Shown piece after piece: positions 46,427 through 56,030 of a DNA stretch of 64,000 nt. The stretch's first letter is position 1, and the number at the start of each line of letters is the position of its first letter. Source of the DNA: Xanthomonas hortorum (GTDB lineage Bacteria; Pseudomonadota; Gammaproteobacteria; Xanthomonadales; Xanthomonadaceae). The notes under the pieces were generated by a model, which saw only the letters and a program-made list of their open reading frames with translations, did no database searches and was not told the origin of the DNA. Location: positions 5,281,001 to 5,345,000 of the forward strand of contig NZ_CP101417.1 of assembly GCF_024339125.1 (NCBI RefSeq), written 5' to 3'. A program made the position numbers and the translations under genes.

Positions 46427-47671
46427 ATGTTGCGACTGACCGCCTTATTGCTGGGCGTGGCCCTGTTGCTGACCGGCAGCGGGCTGCTCGGCACCTTGCT
46501 TGCCGTGCGCGGTGGTCAGGCCGGCTTCGATGCGCGTGCGCTGGGCCTGATCATGTCCGGGTATTTTGCCGGCTTCTTTCTCGGCACCTTCTTCGCGCCG
46601 CCACTGATTCGTCGCATCGGGCATATCCGTGCGTTTGCTTTTTATGCGGCATTGGCCGCCATTGCGGTGCTGCTGCATCCGATCTGGTTGAACGCCTGGG
46701 GCTGGGGATTGCTGCGATTGGTCACCGGCGCGGCCTTGGTCGGCCTGTACACGGTGATCGAAAGTTGGCTCAACGCCGAGCCGGATGCGCGCCGACGCAG
46801 CCGGGTGTTTTCGGTGTACATGGCGATCAATCTGTCCGCGTTGGCGTTGGGCCAGATCCTGCTTACGGCCGGCGATGCAAGTGCGCCGGCGATGTTCACG
46901 CTGACAGCGATCCTGATTTGCGCGGCGGTCATGCCGGTGATGACCACGCGACTGATTCCGCCTGAGGTGCCGCACGTGTCGCGTTTGCGCCTCAAAACCT
47001 TGTACGCGTTGGCGCCGGTGGCGACCATCGGCGCGGGGTTGTCAGGTTTGGCAATGGGCGCGTTCTGGGGCTTGTTGCCGGTGTACGCCAACCGCATCGG
47101 GCTGGATGCCAATGGCGTGGCGATGTTCATGCTCACCGCCATCATCGGCGGCGCGGTGTTGCAGTGGCCGATCGGGCGCATCAGCGATGGCCATGACCGG
47201 CGCATCGGGCTGGTCACGGTGAGCGTAATGGCGGCCGGCATTGCGATAGCCGCCGCCGTGCCGATGGTGCAGGCGCAGACCAGCATGTTGTTCGTGCTGT
47301 TCTTCGTGTATGGCGGCTTGGCGTTCTCGCTGTATCCGTTCGCGGTGGCGCACATGCTCGATTATCTGCCGCGCGAAGATCTGCTCTCCGGCTGCAGCAG
47401 TTTGTTGCTGGTGCATGGCGTGGGCGCGGCGATCGGCCCGGCATTGGCCGGCGGCGCAATGCAGAAATTCGGCCCTGCGGCACTGCCGGTGTACTTTGCT
47501 GTGATGCTGCTGGCACTGGCCGGCTTCACGCTGGCGCGCTTGCTGCGCTTCACGCGCCGCCGCACCCATCCGATCTCCTTCCGCCCCATGCTGCGTACGA
47601 CGCCATCGGCGCTGGAATTGATGCCGGAAACGCAGCAGACCGAAGCGGCGCCACGCACCCAAAATGGCTGA
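46427..47671 (+). CDS. MFS transporter
   Basis: A 414-residue inner-membrane transporter with about 12 hydrophobic spans. The loop between spans 2 and 3 carries PPLIRRIGHIRAFAFYAA, a form of the MFS signature, and IGRISDGHDRR is the matching second-half loop. It belongs to the YcaD-like group. Substrate unknown. Confidence 0.88.
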   Translation: MLRLTALLLGVALLLTGSGLLGTLLAVRGGQAGFDARALGLIMSGYFAGFFLGTFFAPPLIRRIGHIRAFAFYAALAAIAVLLHPIWLNAWGWGLLRLVTGAALVGLYTVIESWLNAEPDARRRSRVFSVYMAINLSALALGQILLTAGDASAPAMFTLTAILICAAVMPVMTTRLIPPEVPHVSRLRLKTLYALAPVATIGAGLSGLAMGAFWGLLPVYANRIGLDANGVAMFMLTAIIGGAVLQWPIGRISDGHDRRIGLVTVSVMAAGIAIAAAVPMVQAQTSMLFVLFFVYGGLAFSLYPFAVAHMLDYLPREDLLSGCSSLLLVHGVGAAIGPALAGGAMQKFGPAALPVYFAVMLLALAGFTLARLLRFTRRRTHPISFRPMLRTTPSALELMPETQQTEAAPRTQNG

Positions 47672-47752
47672 CAGAACTAATACGCCTTGGTCTATTGCAG
47701 AGCGGATGATCAGGGAATTTGCTGCGGGGGCTGATCTGCGGCTTGGCTGCAG

Positions 47753-47860
47753 GGCCCTTGCGCGCCCACCATCGCAGGACACGCCGCAAGTACATCCATG
47801 TAGGCTCTTACGCGGCATCCATGCCGCGTAAGGTCCCGCGACGGTGGGCGCGCAAGGGCC
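47753..47860 (+). repeat. Composite repeat, unit A (copy 1)
   Basis: A 108-base stem-loop: an 18-bp perfect inverted pair (GGCCCTTGCGCGCCCACC at 47753-47770 with its complement at 47843-47860) encloses a second small hairpin around CGCGGCAT/ATGCCGCG. An almost identical copy is at 53406-53512, with a paired base change in the stem. Confidence 0.9.
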
Positions 47861-48027
47861 AGTCGAGAGTGTCGGTGTGCACGGTGCAAGCAGTGCATCG
47901 CGTGCTTCTAGCTCGCCAGCTCACATGCAGTTATGCGATCAGCATTGGCAAGCCAAGGCAACTCGCGAGAAGGCCAGCCTTTTTAACCAGCTACCGACTA
48001 ACTCTCTGGAGCGGTGTCCTCGCCGAT

Positions 48028-48107
48028 TGCGGGACCGTGTGGCGGCATGGATGCCGCCACCGAGCCTCCAGGGACGGATTCACGGCGTGTCCCGCAAGCG
48101 GTGAGGG
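48028..48107 (-). repeat. Composite repeat, unit B (copy 1)
   Basis: A diverged inverted copy of unit A: the reverse complement of A shares GCGGGACC, GGCGGCATGGATGCCGCC-type hairpin and GCGTGTCCCGC. Matching copy at 53587-53667. Confidence 0.85.
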
Positions 48108-48401
48108 CACCGCGCACTCGACTAGCCATGCCTTTGATCTAAGCCCTTGACTGCATCTACAACGGCGCAACGATTCCAAATTTATCGTCTTGGAGTGAAT
48201 AGACCACGCTGCCGCACGACATTCGGGGTGTTTTGAAACCAACCTGACCTGGAATATCCAAACACCGCCAGATCGTCGTCGTCCTGGCGGTGAGGTTTTA
48301 CCCATCTACCCGTGATCGCGGCCTCACCTGTAGCGCGGTCATCATCACGCAACGCAAGTGCGGGAGTCTTTGCAGACTCCCTCCCTGCTTGTTGGATTGC
48401 A

Positions 48402-50813
48402 ATGGATTCGACGTCTTCATCGCGCATGCGCCATCCGGCCACGCTCGCGCTGCTGCTGGTTCCGCTCACCCTGCCCGCCTACGCACAGCAGGTCCCGGAT
48501 GGCGCAACGTCCGGCCCCGCCGCGGCCGAACCGACCAACGCTGGCGAACAGGTGTCCACGCTGGATCAGGTGCAGGTGGTGGGCCAGGCGATGACCTATT
48601 CCAAGACCACCGTCAGCAAGGAAATGCTGGACCGCCAGTTCGTGCTCGGTAGCGTCAACGATGCGCTCAACGAACTGCCCGGCGTGGTGGTGACCGAAGC
48701 CGATGCGTTCGGTTCGTCGGACTGGGGCACGCAGATCAGCATGCGCGGCTTCGTCAGTAATCGCGATACGCAGCAGATCGGCACCACGATCGATGGTGTG
48801 CCCAACGGCGGCTCGGCGTATGGCGGCGGCTCCAAGGCCAACCGTTTCATCGACATGCCGGATCTGGAAACGGTGGAAGTCAGCCAGGGCACCGCCGACA
48901 TCGCCTCGCGCTCCAACGAAGCGCTGGGCGGCACCTTGAATTACCTCACCGGCGAGCCGCTGGAAACACAGCGCGTGCGCGTGATCGGCGGCATCGGCGA
49001 CAACCAGGGGCGCAAGTATTACGCGCGCTACGACACCGGCGTGCTCGGCGGCAACACGCGCGCCTGGGTCAGCGGCTCGTCCGCGCGCAACGACGACTGG
49101 ATCGACGGCAGCGGCCACACCAGCCGCGATCACCTGGCCGGAAAATTCGTCAGCACCTTGAACAAGTGGACGCTCAGCGGCTATCTGTCGTACGACGATG
49201 CCGACGAATCCGAATACACCAGCGTGATGCCGGAGCAGTTCGCACGCGATCCCGAGCACGATCTGTTGACCGGCACGCTCACCGGCATTCCGTATCTGGA
49301 CCAGAACTACCGCTCCGGCTCGCGCGCCTTGCGCAAGAATACGTTTGGCTATCTGCGCGGCGCCTTCGATGGCGGCAACGGCTTCAAGACCACGCTCACC
49401 GGCTACGCGCATCGCATGCAAGGCCGTGGCGACTGGATTCCGCCGTATCTGGTGGACGTAACCAACGACGGTGCGGGCGCGCCGGAATCCGAAGCACGTG
49501 GCGGCAACACCGTGTATGCCGGCAGCGACCTGGGCAAGCTGTATTACCTCACTCCGGGCGGCGCAGCCGCGACGATGCTGGCCGGTTGCGCCGGTAGCGA
49601 TGCGGTACCGGCCGAATCCAACCCGGCCTGCTATCCCGCAGGCTCGGTGCCGGTGCAGTCGTATCGCCACAGCCACTACGACAACCACCGTGCCGGCGCG
49701 ATGGCGGATGTGGAATGGCGCCACGATCTCGGCGCCATCGACAACACCGTGCGTGCCGGTGCGTGGTTGGAACGTTACGACCGTAGCGTCACCCGCGACT
49801 GGCATCGCCTGCTCAATGTGGGCACCAATATCAGCTTCGATCATCAGCCGTACTGGGTGCAGTTCAAGGACGAATACCAGACCGACGAGCAGATGTATTA
49901 CGTGGAAGACGTGATGCGCTATGGCGCATTTGCATGGCGGGTGGGCGTCAAGCAGTTCTTCGTCGACCAGACCCGCGACCGCCGCATCGGCGATGCGCAG
50001 CATGTTGAATCGGATTCGCACTCCGACCCGCTACTCTCGGCCGGCCTGACCTGGACCACCCCGGTGCAAGGGTTGGAAGCGTTTGCCGGTTACTCGCAAA
50101 ATTTCGCCGCGATTCCGTCCGGCGTGCTCGGCGAAACCGACCCAGTCACGCTGAGCCGCGTGCAGCCGGAAACTGCCGACAACGTCGAGCTCGGCCTGCG
50201 CATCAGCCGCTGGCCGTTGACCGGCAGCGTGACGCTGTACGACATCCGTTTCGATAACCGCATCGTGTATGTGCCGGCCAACTTCGTCACCGGCATCGAC
50301 TATCTCGGCGAAACCGATGGCGTGTACGAAAACTTCGGCGGCGTGCATGCGCGCGGTGTGGAGGCAGCGCTGGGGTATGGCTGGGACAACGGCTGGCGCA
50401 TCAACGGTGCCTACACCTATAACAAGGCCGATTACCTGGGCAGCGGCGATTCCGCGCGCGACACCGCATTGGAAATCACCCCAGGCGCGCAGGTGATCGG
50501 CCAGCCGCGCAACACGCTGGTGGTCTCGGCCGACTGGCGCGGACAGGCATGGCGCTTCGGTGTGTCCGGGCGTTATCTGGGCAAGCGCTATCTGGATGCA
50601 TCCAACCGCGCCGCACTCGACGGGGTGACCACCTTCGATGCGAACCTGGGCGTGGAACTGTCGCAGCTGACGTCGCAGCTGCAGGGCCTGCAACTGGCAC
50701 TCAACGTCAGCAATCTCACCGACAAGCGCTATCTGGAAGGCGTGGACGGCAGCGACAGCGCGTTTATCGGCGCACCGCGCACGGTTGGTTTGACGTTGAC
50801 GCTGGATCTCTAG
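48402..50813 (+). CDS. TonB-dependent outer-membrane receptor
   Basis: An 803-residue receptor: signal peptide (HPATLALLLVPLTLPAYAQ), TonB box LDQVQVVG, plug domain (about 75-215 with QISMRGFVSNRDTQQIGTTIDGVP and DLETVEVSQGTADI) and a 22-strand-type barrel ending NLTDKRYLEG...LTLTLDL with the terminal aromatic/Leu pattern. The plug has the FecA-like IDGVP motif. Starts at 48402 or 48426 are both possible. It is followed by a phospholipase C gene in the same direction, suggesting a shared lipid- or phosphate-scavenging role (inference). Confidence 0.93.
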   Translation: MDSTSSSRMRHPATLALLLVPLTLPAYAQQVPDGATSGPAAAEPTNAGEQVSTLDQVQVVGQAMTYSKTTVSKEMLDRQFVLGSVNDALNELPGVVVTEADAFGSSDWGTQISMRGFVSNRDTQQIGTTIDGVPNGGSAYGGGSKANRFIDMPDLETVEVSQGTADIASRSNEALGGTLNYLTGEPLETQRVRVIGGIGDNQGRKYYARYDTGVLGGNTRAWVSGSSARNDDWIDGSGHTSRDHLAGKFVSTLNKWTLSGYLSYDDADESEYTSVMPEQFARDPEHDLLTGTLTGIPYLDQNYRSGSRALRKNTFGYLRGAFDGGNGFKTTLTGYAHRMQGRGDWIPPYLVDVTNDGAGAPESEARGGNTVYAGSDLGKLYYLTPGGAAATMLAGCAGSDAVPAESNPACYPAGSVPVQSYRHSHYDNHRAGAMADVEWRHDLGAIDNTVRAGAWLERYDRSVTRDWHRLLNVGTNISFDHQPYWVQFKDEYQTDEQMYYVEDVMRYGAFAWRVGVKQFFVDQTRDRRIGDAQHVESDSHSDPLLSAGLTWTTPVQGLEAFAGYSQNFAAIPSGVLGETDPVTLSRVQPETADNVELGLRISRWPLTGSVTLYDIRFDNRIVYVPANFVTGIDYLGETDGVYENFGGVHARGVEAALGYGWDNGWRINGAYTYNKADYLGSGDSARDTALEITPGAQVIGQPRNTLVVSADWRGQAWRFGVSGRYLGKRYLDASNRAALDGVTTFDANLGVELSQLTSQLQGLQLALNVSNLTDKRYLEGVDGSDSAFIGAPRTVGLTLTLDL

Positions 50814-51041
50814 CGTAGACGGCGCATTGCCGACCTGCGCGTGATGGTTTTTGCGACGTGCAGGGAGCGGGTCGGCTAAAGGCACGCCACCCGATACGCT
50901 CCCTGCATCGCCTCCTGCACAAGTGCAAAGGGACATGACCGGCAGTTTTGCAGGCAGGCAAGAGAACACACACGCTGACGAGTTGGGTACGCTCAACTCG
51001 CTCCAGCGCAGAAAGTATTGGCGCGCCAACCAGGTGACACG
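50814..51041. other. Gap between TonB receptor and phospholipase genes
   Basis: 228 bases; no gene seen. No clear terminator follows the receptor, so co-transcription is possible. Confidence 0.45.
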
Positions 51042-53189
51042 ATGATCGATCTTCCCCGCCGCCGCGTGTTGCAGACCGGACTCGCCGGTGCCGCCGCCGC
51101 GCTGTTGCCACCCAGCATCGCGCGAGCTGCGGCCATCGCGCCGGACCGTCGCAGCGGCACGTTGGAAGACCTGCAGCATGTGGTGATCCTGATGCAGGAA
51201 AACCGCGCCTTCGATCATTACTTCGGCGCGCTGCCCGGCGTGCGCGGGTTCGGCGATCGTTTTCCGATTCCTGCTCCACCACTGCCAGGTGCGCCTGCAC
51301 GCACGGTGTGGCTGCAGCCTAGCGAAGACGGTGGCCAGTGGCTGACGCCGTTTGCACTGGATACTGCGGCGCAGTTCGGCTTCATGCGCGTGCAAGGCAC
51401 CCCGCATAGCTGGGTGGATGCGCAACGCGCCTGGGACCACGGCCGGCTCGGGCATTGGGCCGCCGCCAAGCACAATCACGCGCTGGGTCATTACGGGCGC
51501 GCGGATATTCCGTTTCAGTACGCGCTCGCCGATGCCTTCACCATCTGCGACGCGTACCACGCCTCGATCCAGACCGGCACCAACTCCAATCGCGTATTTT
51601 TGTGGAGCGGCGGCAACGACCCGCAAGCGCGCGCCGGTGGGCCGGTGATCGGTAACTCGCACGACAACTTCCCGGAGCTGGGTGGTTTCGCCGAGCCGTA
51701 TCGCTGGACGACGTACGTCGAACATCTTCAGAAAGCGGGTGTGTCCTGGCAGATCTATCAGGACATGCACGACAACTTCACCGACAACCCGCTGGCAGGC
51801 TTCGCGCCGTTTCGGCAGGCGTTCAGTGCTGCGCCGGGGCACGATGCGCAACTGCGCGCGCGTGGCGTGAGCACGCGCGGTGTCGAGCAATTACGTGCCG
51901 ATGTGCTTGGCGGGCAACTGCCATCGGTGAGTTTCATCATTGCCGATGCCGCCGGCAGCGAACATCCGGATCCGTCCAGTCCTGCGCAAGGTGCGGCCTA
52001 CACCGCACGCGTGCTGGATGCACTGACCGCCGATCCAAAGGTTTGGAGCCGCACCGCGCTGCTGTTGATGTTCGACGAGAACGACGGCTTTTTCGATCAC
52101 ATGCCGCCGCCGGCGCCACCGTCGCCGGATCCGCGTGCGGCCGCCGGCTTTGCCGGTGCATCCAGCATTGCCACCGACGACGAATACCACCGTCAGCCAG
52201 CACCCGGCGAGCAAAAAGTGGATCTACCGGAACTGCGTGGCCGCCCCTATGGACTGGGCCCGCGCGTGCCGCTGTATGTGATCTCGCCCTGGAGCCGTGG
52301 CGGCTGGGTGGATTCGCAGGTGTACGACCACACCTCGGTATTGCGCCTGCTGGAACGCCGCTTCGGTGTGCCCGCACCGGAGATCACGCCATGGCGGCGC
52401 GCAGTCTGCGGCGATCTCACCACCGCATTCGATTTTAGTACCGCGGATGCGCGCCTGTTCGTCGCTGCATTGCCAGATGTCAGCGCCACTGCAGCGCGCG
52501 CGGCGGCGATGCGCGAGCACACGTTGCCGCCGCTGCCTGTTTCGTTGCAAGCGCCGCAGCAGCCATTCGGTATACGGCGTTCGCGCGCAGTGCCGTATCG
52601 CCCGACTGTGCAACTGACTTATGTGCAGGAGCGCGGCGAAGTGGTGCTGCGCATGTCCAACAACGGTGCTGCGGTCGTGCTGCACGTCTACGACCGCTAC
52701 GACCTGGCGGCGATTCCGCGTCGCTACACGCTCGGCGACGGCGCCACGTTGGAAGGCAGCTGGACCACCCACGATGGTCGCTACGATCTATGGTTGCTCG
52801 GCCCCAATGGCTTCCATCGTCACTATCGCGGCGATCTGAGCGCTGCGCTGCTGCTGGCCGATATCACGCAGGATGCCGACGATCCAACCGCGTTGTCGCT
52901 CTTGCTGCACAATCCCGGCACCACCGCAGTGCAGGTGGCGTTGCAACCAGCGGCCTATGCCAATGCGCAGCCACGCGAGCAACTGACCGTGGCGCCGGGC
53001 AGCACGCAGCGACGCAGCTGGAAGGCCGCAGCAAGCGGCGGCTGGTACGACCTGTGGCTGGAGCAGGATGGTGCGCGTCAACGCCTGGCAGGTCGCGTCG
53101 AAACCGGCGCCGATAGCGTGAGCGATCCGGCGATGGGTGGGCCGGCGCAGTTGTATCAGACCGAATTGACCCATGCGCCAGGATCTTGA
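51042..53189 (+). CDS. Phosphocholine-specific phospholipase C, Tat-exported
   Basis: A 715-residue enzyme that cleaves phosphatidylcholine-type lipids. Twin-arginine signal (LPRRRVLQTGLAGAAAALL), catalytic start QHVVILMQENRAFDHYFGALPGVRGF, metal-site segments with SHDNFPELGGF and MFDENDGFFDHMPPPAPP, and the C-terminal DUF756 repeats (about 510-700). The family is large and well defined (PlcC/PlcN type). Folding in the cytoplasm and Tat export fit a metalloenzyme. Confidence 0.96.
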   Translation: MIDLPRRRVLQTGLAGAAAALLPPSIARAAAIAPDRRSGTLEDLQHVVILMQENRAFDHYFGALPGVRGFGDRFPIPAPPLPGAPARTVWLQPSEDGGQWLTPFALDTAAQFGFMRVQGTPHSWVDAQRAWDHGRLGHWAAAKHNHALGHYGRADIPFQYALADAFTICDAYHASIQTGTNSNRVFLWSGGNDPQARAGGPVIGNSHDNFPELGGFAEPYRWTTYVEHLQKAGVSWQIYQDMHDNFTDNPLAGFAPFRQAFSAAPGHDAQLRARGVSTRGVEQLRADVLGGQLPSVSFIIADAAGSEHPDPSSPAQGAAYTARVLDALTADPKVWSRTALLLMFDENDGFFDHMPPPAPPSPDPRAAAGFAGASSIATDDEYHRQPAPGEQKVDLPELRGRPYGLGPRVPLYVISPWSRGGWVDSQVYDHTSVLRLLERRFGVPAPEITPWRRAVCGDLTTAFDFSTADARLFVAALPDVSATAARAAAMREHTLPPLPVSLQAPQQPFGIRRSRAVPYRPTVQLTYVQERGEVVLRMSNNGAAVVLHVYDRYDLAAIPRRYTLGDGATLEGSWTTHDGRYDLWLLGPNGFHRHYRGDLSAALLLADITQDADDPTALSLLLHNPGTTAVQVALQPAAYANAQPREQLTVAPGSTQRRSWKAAASGGWYDLWLEQDGARQRLAGRVETGADSVSDPAMGGPAQLYQTELTHAPGS

Positions 53190-53405
53190 GTGATCGATGC
53201 TGCGGCTTGACTGGATAGGCCGGATTGGCCAGACCGTCGATGTCGAGATCCTCCACTGCGGCCATGGTCTCGTCGGCTTATGTCGGCCCACAGGCTTTCG
53301 CGCACTTTGGGTATCGGCATCGCGCTTGATCAGGATTTAGAGCAGCTAACAAAACTACTTTACGCCAGTCCACTGCAGGCCGGCTGATCTGCTGCCTGGC
53401 TGCAG

Positions 53406-53512
53406 GGCCCTTGCCCGCCCACCATCGCAGGACACGCCGCAAGTACATCCATGTAGGCTCTTACGCGGCATCCATGCCGCGTAAGGTCCCGCGACGGTGG
53501 GCGGGCAAGGAC
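53406..53512 (+). repeat. Composite repeat, unit A (copy 2)
   Basis: Near-identical to 47753-47860 in the same orientation. The stem is CCTTGCCCGCCCACC (53409-53423) with its complement at 53496-53510. Relative to copy 1 one G-C pair in the stem is inverted to C-G: both arms changed together, so the fold is conserved. Confidence 0.9.
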
Positions 53513-53586
53513 CAGTCGAGATGATCGTTATGCATGGGTTTAAACAAAGCAACCGATCAACTTTCTGGTGCGGTGTCGTCGCCGCT

Positions 53587-53667
53587 TGCGGGACCGTGTG
53601 GCGGCATGGATGCCGCCACCGAGCCTACATGGACATACTTGCGGCGTGTCCCGCGAGCGGTGAGGGC
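53587..53667 (-). repeat. Composite repeat, unit B (copy 2)
   Basis: Matches 48028-48107 and, as reverse complement, unit A. It keeps GAGCCTACATGGACATACTT, which is closer to unit A than is copy 1 of B. Confidence 0.88.
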
Positions 53668-53979
53668 CCCGCGCATTCGACCCACTCAGCGTTTGATCTG
53701 GACTTTTGACTGCATCCACCGAGATGCGGCCGACAAAACCACTGCACTCACTTTCAGGCGCTCGCTCGCTAGGTTTTGTTAGCCGTTCTTAGTCACTGGC
53801 GTCGAAAAAACGCCCGCCGCGCTGGTTGTAGACATGGCCTCGAGGCGGAGTGCTGCAACTGCAGTCCGCTGCAGGCACTGCGTCGACCTCCAACAGCCGA
53901 CCACGCTGGTTCGCGGCTTGCAGAGCGGCGATTCGATCGCGTTGTGAAGCGGGCCGCTCCAGAACCCGCCGCGCACGCA

Positions 53980-54885
53980 TCAAGCAGATACGTAGCTCGC
54001 CACTGCCTGCGCCACTGCCTTTAACGCCGCATCGCGCGCATCGCTGTCGACGCTGGCGCCATTCAAGTACGTGGTGAGCAGCAGTGGTGCCCTGCCCTTC
54101 GGTGGCCAGAGGATGGCGATGTCGTTGCGGGTGTCGGTGCCGTTGCTGCCGGTCTTGTCGCCGATCTTCCAGCTGCGCGGCAGGCCCGCGCGCAGACAGG
54201 TATCGCCGGTACGGTTGTCGATCATCCAGTCGGTCAGCTGCTTGCGTGAGGTAGGTTGCAGCGCATCGCCGAGCAGCAGCGTGCGCAGCGTTAAAGCCAT
54301 CGCGGCCGGGGTGGTGGTGTCGCGCGGGTCGTCCTGGGCGAACCGATTCATCTCCGGCTCGTGACGGTCGCTGCGGGTCTGGGCATCGCCAATACCGCGC
54401 AGGAAAGCAGTCAGGCCTTGCGGATCGCCGACCAGCGGGAACAACAGGTTTGCGGCCGGGTTGTCGCTGTAGATCATCGTGGCCCGGCACAGCTCGGCCA
54501 CGCTGAGCGAACCGCCGACATGGCGCTCGGTCACTGGCGCATGCGACAGCATGTCCGAGGCACGGATTTTGACCCGTTGCGCCAGCGTCAGCTTGCCCTG
54601 GTCCACCCGCTGTAATACTGCCGCAGCCAATACAAATTTGAAGGTACTGCACATCGGAAAGCGCTCGTCTTCGCGCTGCCCGAAGTGCTTGCCGGTGGCG
54701 CTGTCGAGCAGGCCGATACCCAGGCGGTCACCGGTGCCACGTTCGATCTCGGCCCAGCGTGCCCGCAGCAGATCGCCCGTTGGCTCTTGCAATGTCGCCA
54801 CCCGGGAGAGCGGCCATGCGGATTTGGACGCCGCAAGCAACACACTCGCACCGGTCACGGACAGGAACTGCCGTCGGTTCAACAT
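53980..54885 (-). CDS. bla: Class A beta-lactamase, Tat-type signal
   Basis: A 301-residue serine beta-lactamase. Motifs: S80-T-F-K83 (Ambler S70xxK), S140-D-N142 (SDN), E176-P-E-M-N180 (Ambler E166-N170) and KTG. A twin-arginine-like signal (NRRQFLSVTG, then a hydrophobic run) suggests export by Tat. It is divergent from an ampR-type gene, as in other Xanthomonas, where production is induced by beta-lactams. Confidence 0.96.
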   Translation of the reverse strand: MLNRRQFLSVTGASVLLAASKSAWPLSRVATLQEPTGDLLRARWAEIERGTGDRLGIGLLDSATGKHFGQREDERFPMCSTFKFVLAAAVLQRVDQGKLTLAQRVKIRASDMLSHAPVTERHVGGSLSVAELCRATMIYSDNPAANLLFPLVGDPQGLTAFLRGIGDAQTRSDRHEPEMNRFAQDDPRDTTTPAAMALTLRTLLLGDALQPTSRKQLTDWMIDNRTGDTCLRAGLPRSWKIGDKTGSNGTDTRNDIAILWPPKGRAPLLLTTYLNGASVDSDARDAALKAVAQAVASYVSA

Positions 54886-54985
54886 GGGGCCACCTCATTG
54901 GGAGAGCCCGCAGTATCGATGCAGGCGAAGCAGCCGACCATCGCGATGTTTCGATCCCAGGCATGAATTGAACTAATCTCTGCGC
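54886..54985. promoter_or_regulatory. Divergent bla-ampR control region
   Basis: 100 bases between the two starts. By analogy with other ampR-bla pairs this must hold the AmpR site and both promoters. I cannot point to the exact box. Confidence 0.6.
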
Positions 54986-55855
54986 ATGCCCCGGCCCCGC
55001 CTCCCGCTCAATGCCCTGCGCGCTTTCGAGGCCGCTGCGCGTCATCAAAACCTGACCCGCGCGGCCGGCGAGCTGTGCGTGAGCCAGGCCGCACTCAGTC
55101 ACCAGATCAAGGCGCTGGAGCAGCAGCTGGGCACCAACCTGTTCCACCGCCTGCCACGCGGCGTGGCGCTCACCGACGAGGGCGCGGCGTTGGCGCCGGT
55201 GCTGGGCGAGGCCTTCGACCGCATCGCTGCCACCCTGGAGCGCTTTGCCGATGGCCGCTATCGCGAGGTGCTCAGCGTCGGCGTGGTCGGCACCTTCGCT
55301 ACCGGCTGGTTGCTGCCGCGCGTGGATGCCTTTCATGCGGCGCATCCGGAGATCGAGCTGCGCCTGTCGACCCACAACAACCGCGTCGATCTGGCCGGCG
55401 AAGGGCTGGATCTGGCGATCCGTTTCGGCGACGGCGACTGGCACGGGCAGATCGCCCATGCGCTGCTGGAGGCGCCGTTTGCACCGGTCTGCGCGCCAGC
55501 AATGGCGCGCGCGTTGCGCACGCCGGCCGATCTGGCGCAGGTGCAGTTGCTGCGCTCGTATCGACTGGACGAGTGGCCGCAGTGGTTTCGCGCGGCGGGT
55601 GCCACCGAGGTCGCAGCGCGCGGTGCGATGTTCGATTCGTCGCTGACATTGGCCAGCGCCGCGGCGGCAGGTGCCGGGGTGGCGTTGTTGCCGTTGCCGA
55701 TGTTTCGCCAGGATCTGGATGCAGGGCGCCTGGTGTGCCCGTTCCCGATCAGGATCGACGCTGGACGCTATTGGCTCACCCATCTACGTTCGCGGCCGGC
55801 CGGAGCCGCCGCGCTCAGCTTTCACCGCTGGCTAGCGCAGACCATTTCCGCATGA
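54986..55855 (+). CDS. ampR: LysR-family beta-lactamase regulator AmpR
   Basis: A 289-residue LysR regulator: RPRLPLNALRAFEAAARHQNLTRAAGELCVSQAALSHQIKALEQQLG read in segments gives the typical AmpR/GcvA HTH. The ligand domain (about 90-289) resembles GcvA/AmpR. AmpR senses muropeptides and controls the divergent lactamase gene. Confidence 0.92.
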   Translation: MPRPRLPLNALRAFEAAARHQNLTRAAGELCVSQAALSHQIKALEQQLGTNLFHRLPRGVALTDEGAALAPVLGEAFDRIAATLERFADGRYREVLSVGVVGTFATGWLLPRVDAFHAAHPEIELRLSTHNNRVDLAGEGLDLAIRFGDGDWHGQIAHALLEAPFAPVCAPAMARALRTPADLAQVQLLRSYRLDEWPQWFRAAGATEVAARGAMFDSSLTLASAAAAGAGVALLPLPMFRQDLDAGRLVCPFPIRIDAGRYWLTHLRSRPAGAAALSFHRWLAQTISA

Positions 55856-56030
55856 GCAGTCCAGTGGCGCCTGTTCCCTCTGGGCCGGCGCCGAAGGCGG
55901 CACGCCGACACATTCGCTGTTGGCCGCTTGTTTTAGAGATGAAAGAAGTGATGAAAACGAATAGCTGCAATAGTTTTATTCCCGGAAACTGAGGGCTACG
56001 TTGGGCTCCCATCCCGCATCGGGCAGACCC

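Larger units (their letters stand above)
47672..48401. other. Intergenic region holding the first composite inverted-repeat element
   Basis: 730 bases upstream of the TonB-receptor gene. It holds repeats A (47753-47860) and B (48028-48107), annotated separately; the remaining part should contain the receptor promoter. Confidence 0.6.
53190..53979. other. Intergenic region holding the second composite inverted-repeat element
   Basis: 790 bases between the phospholipase and bla stop ends (the genes converge). It carries repeat units A (53406-53512) and B (53587-53667). I see no gene. Confidence 0.6.

Noticed and set aside
50031-51890. A 619-codon leftward frame across the TonB receptor end and the phospholipase start
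   Set aside because: It crosses two well-supported genes and the gap between them, has no domain, and its composition is that of an antisense phase.
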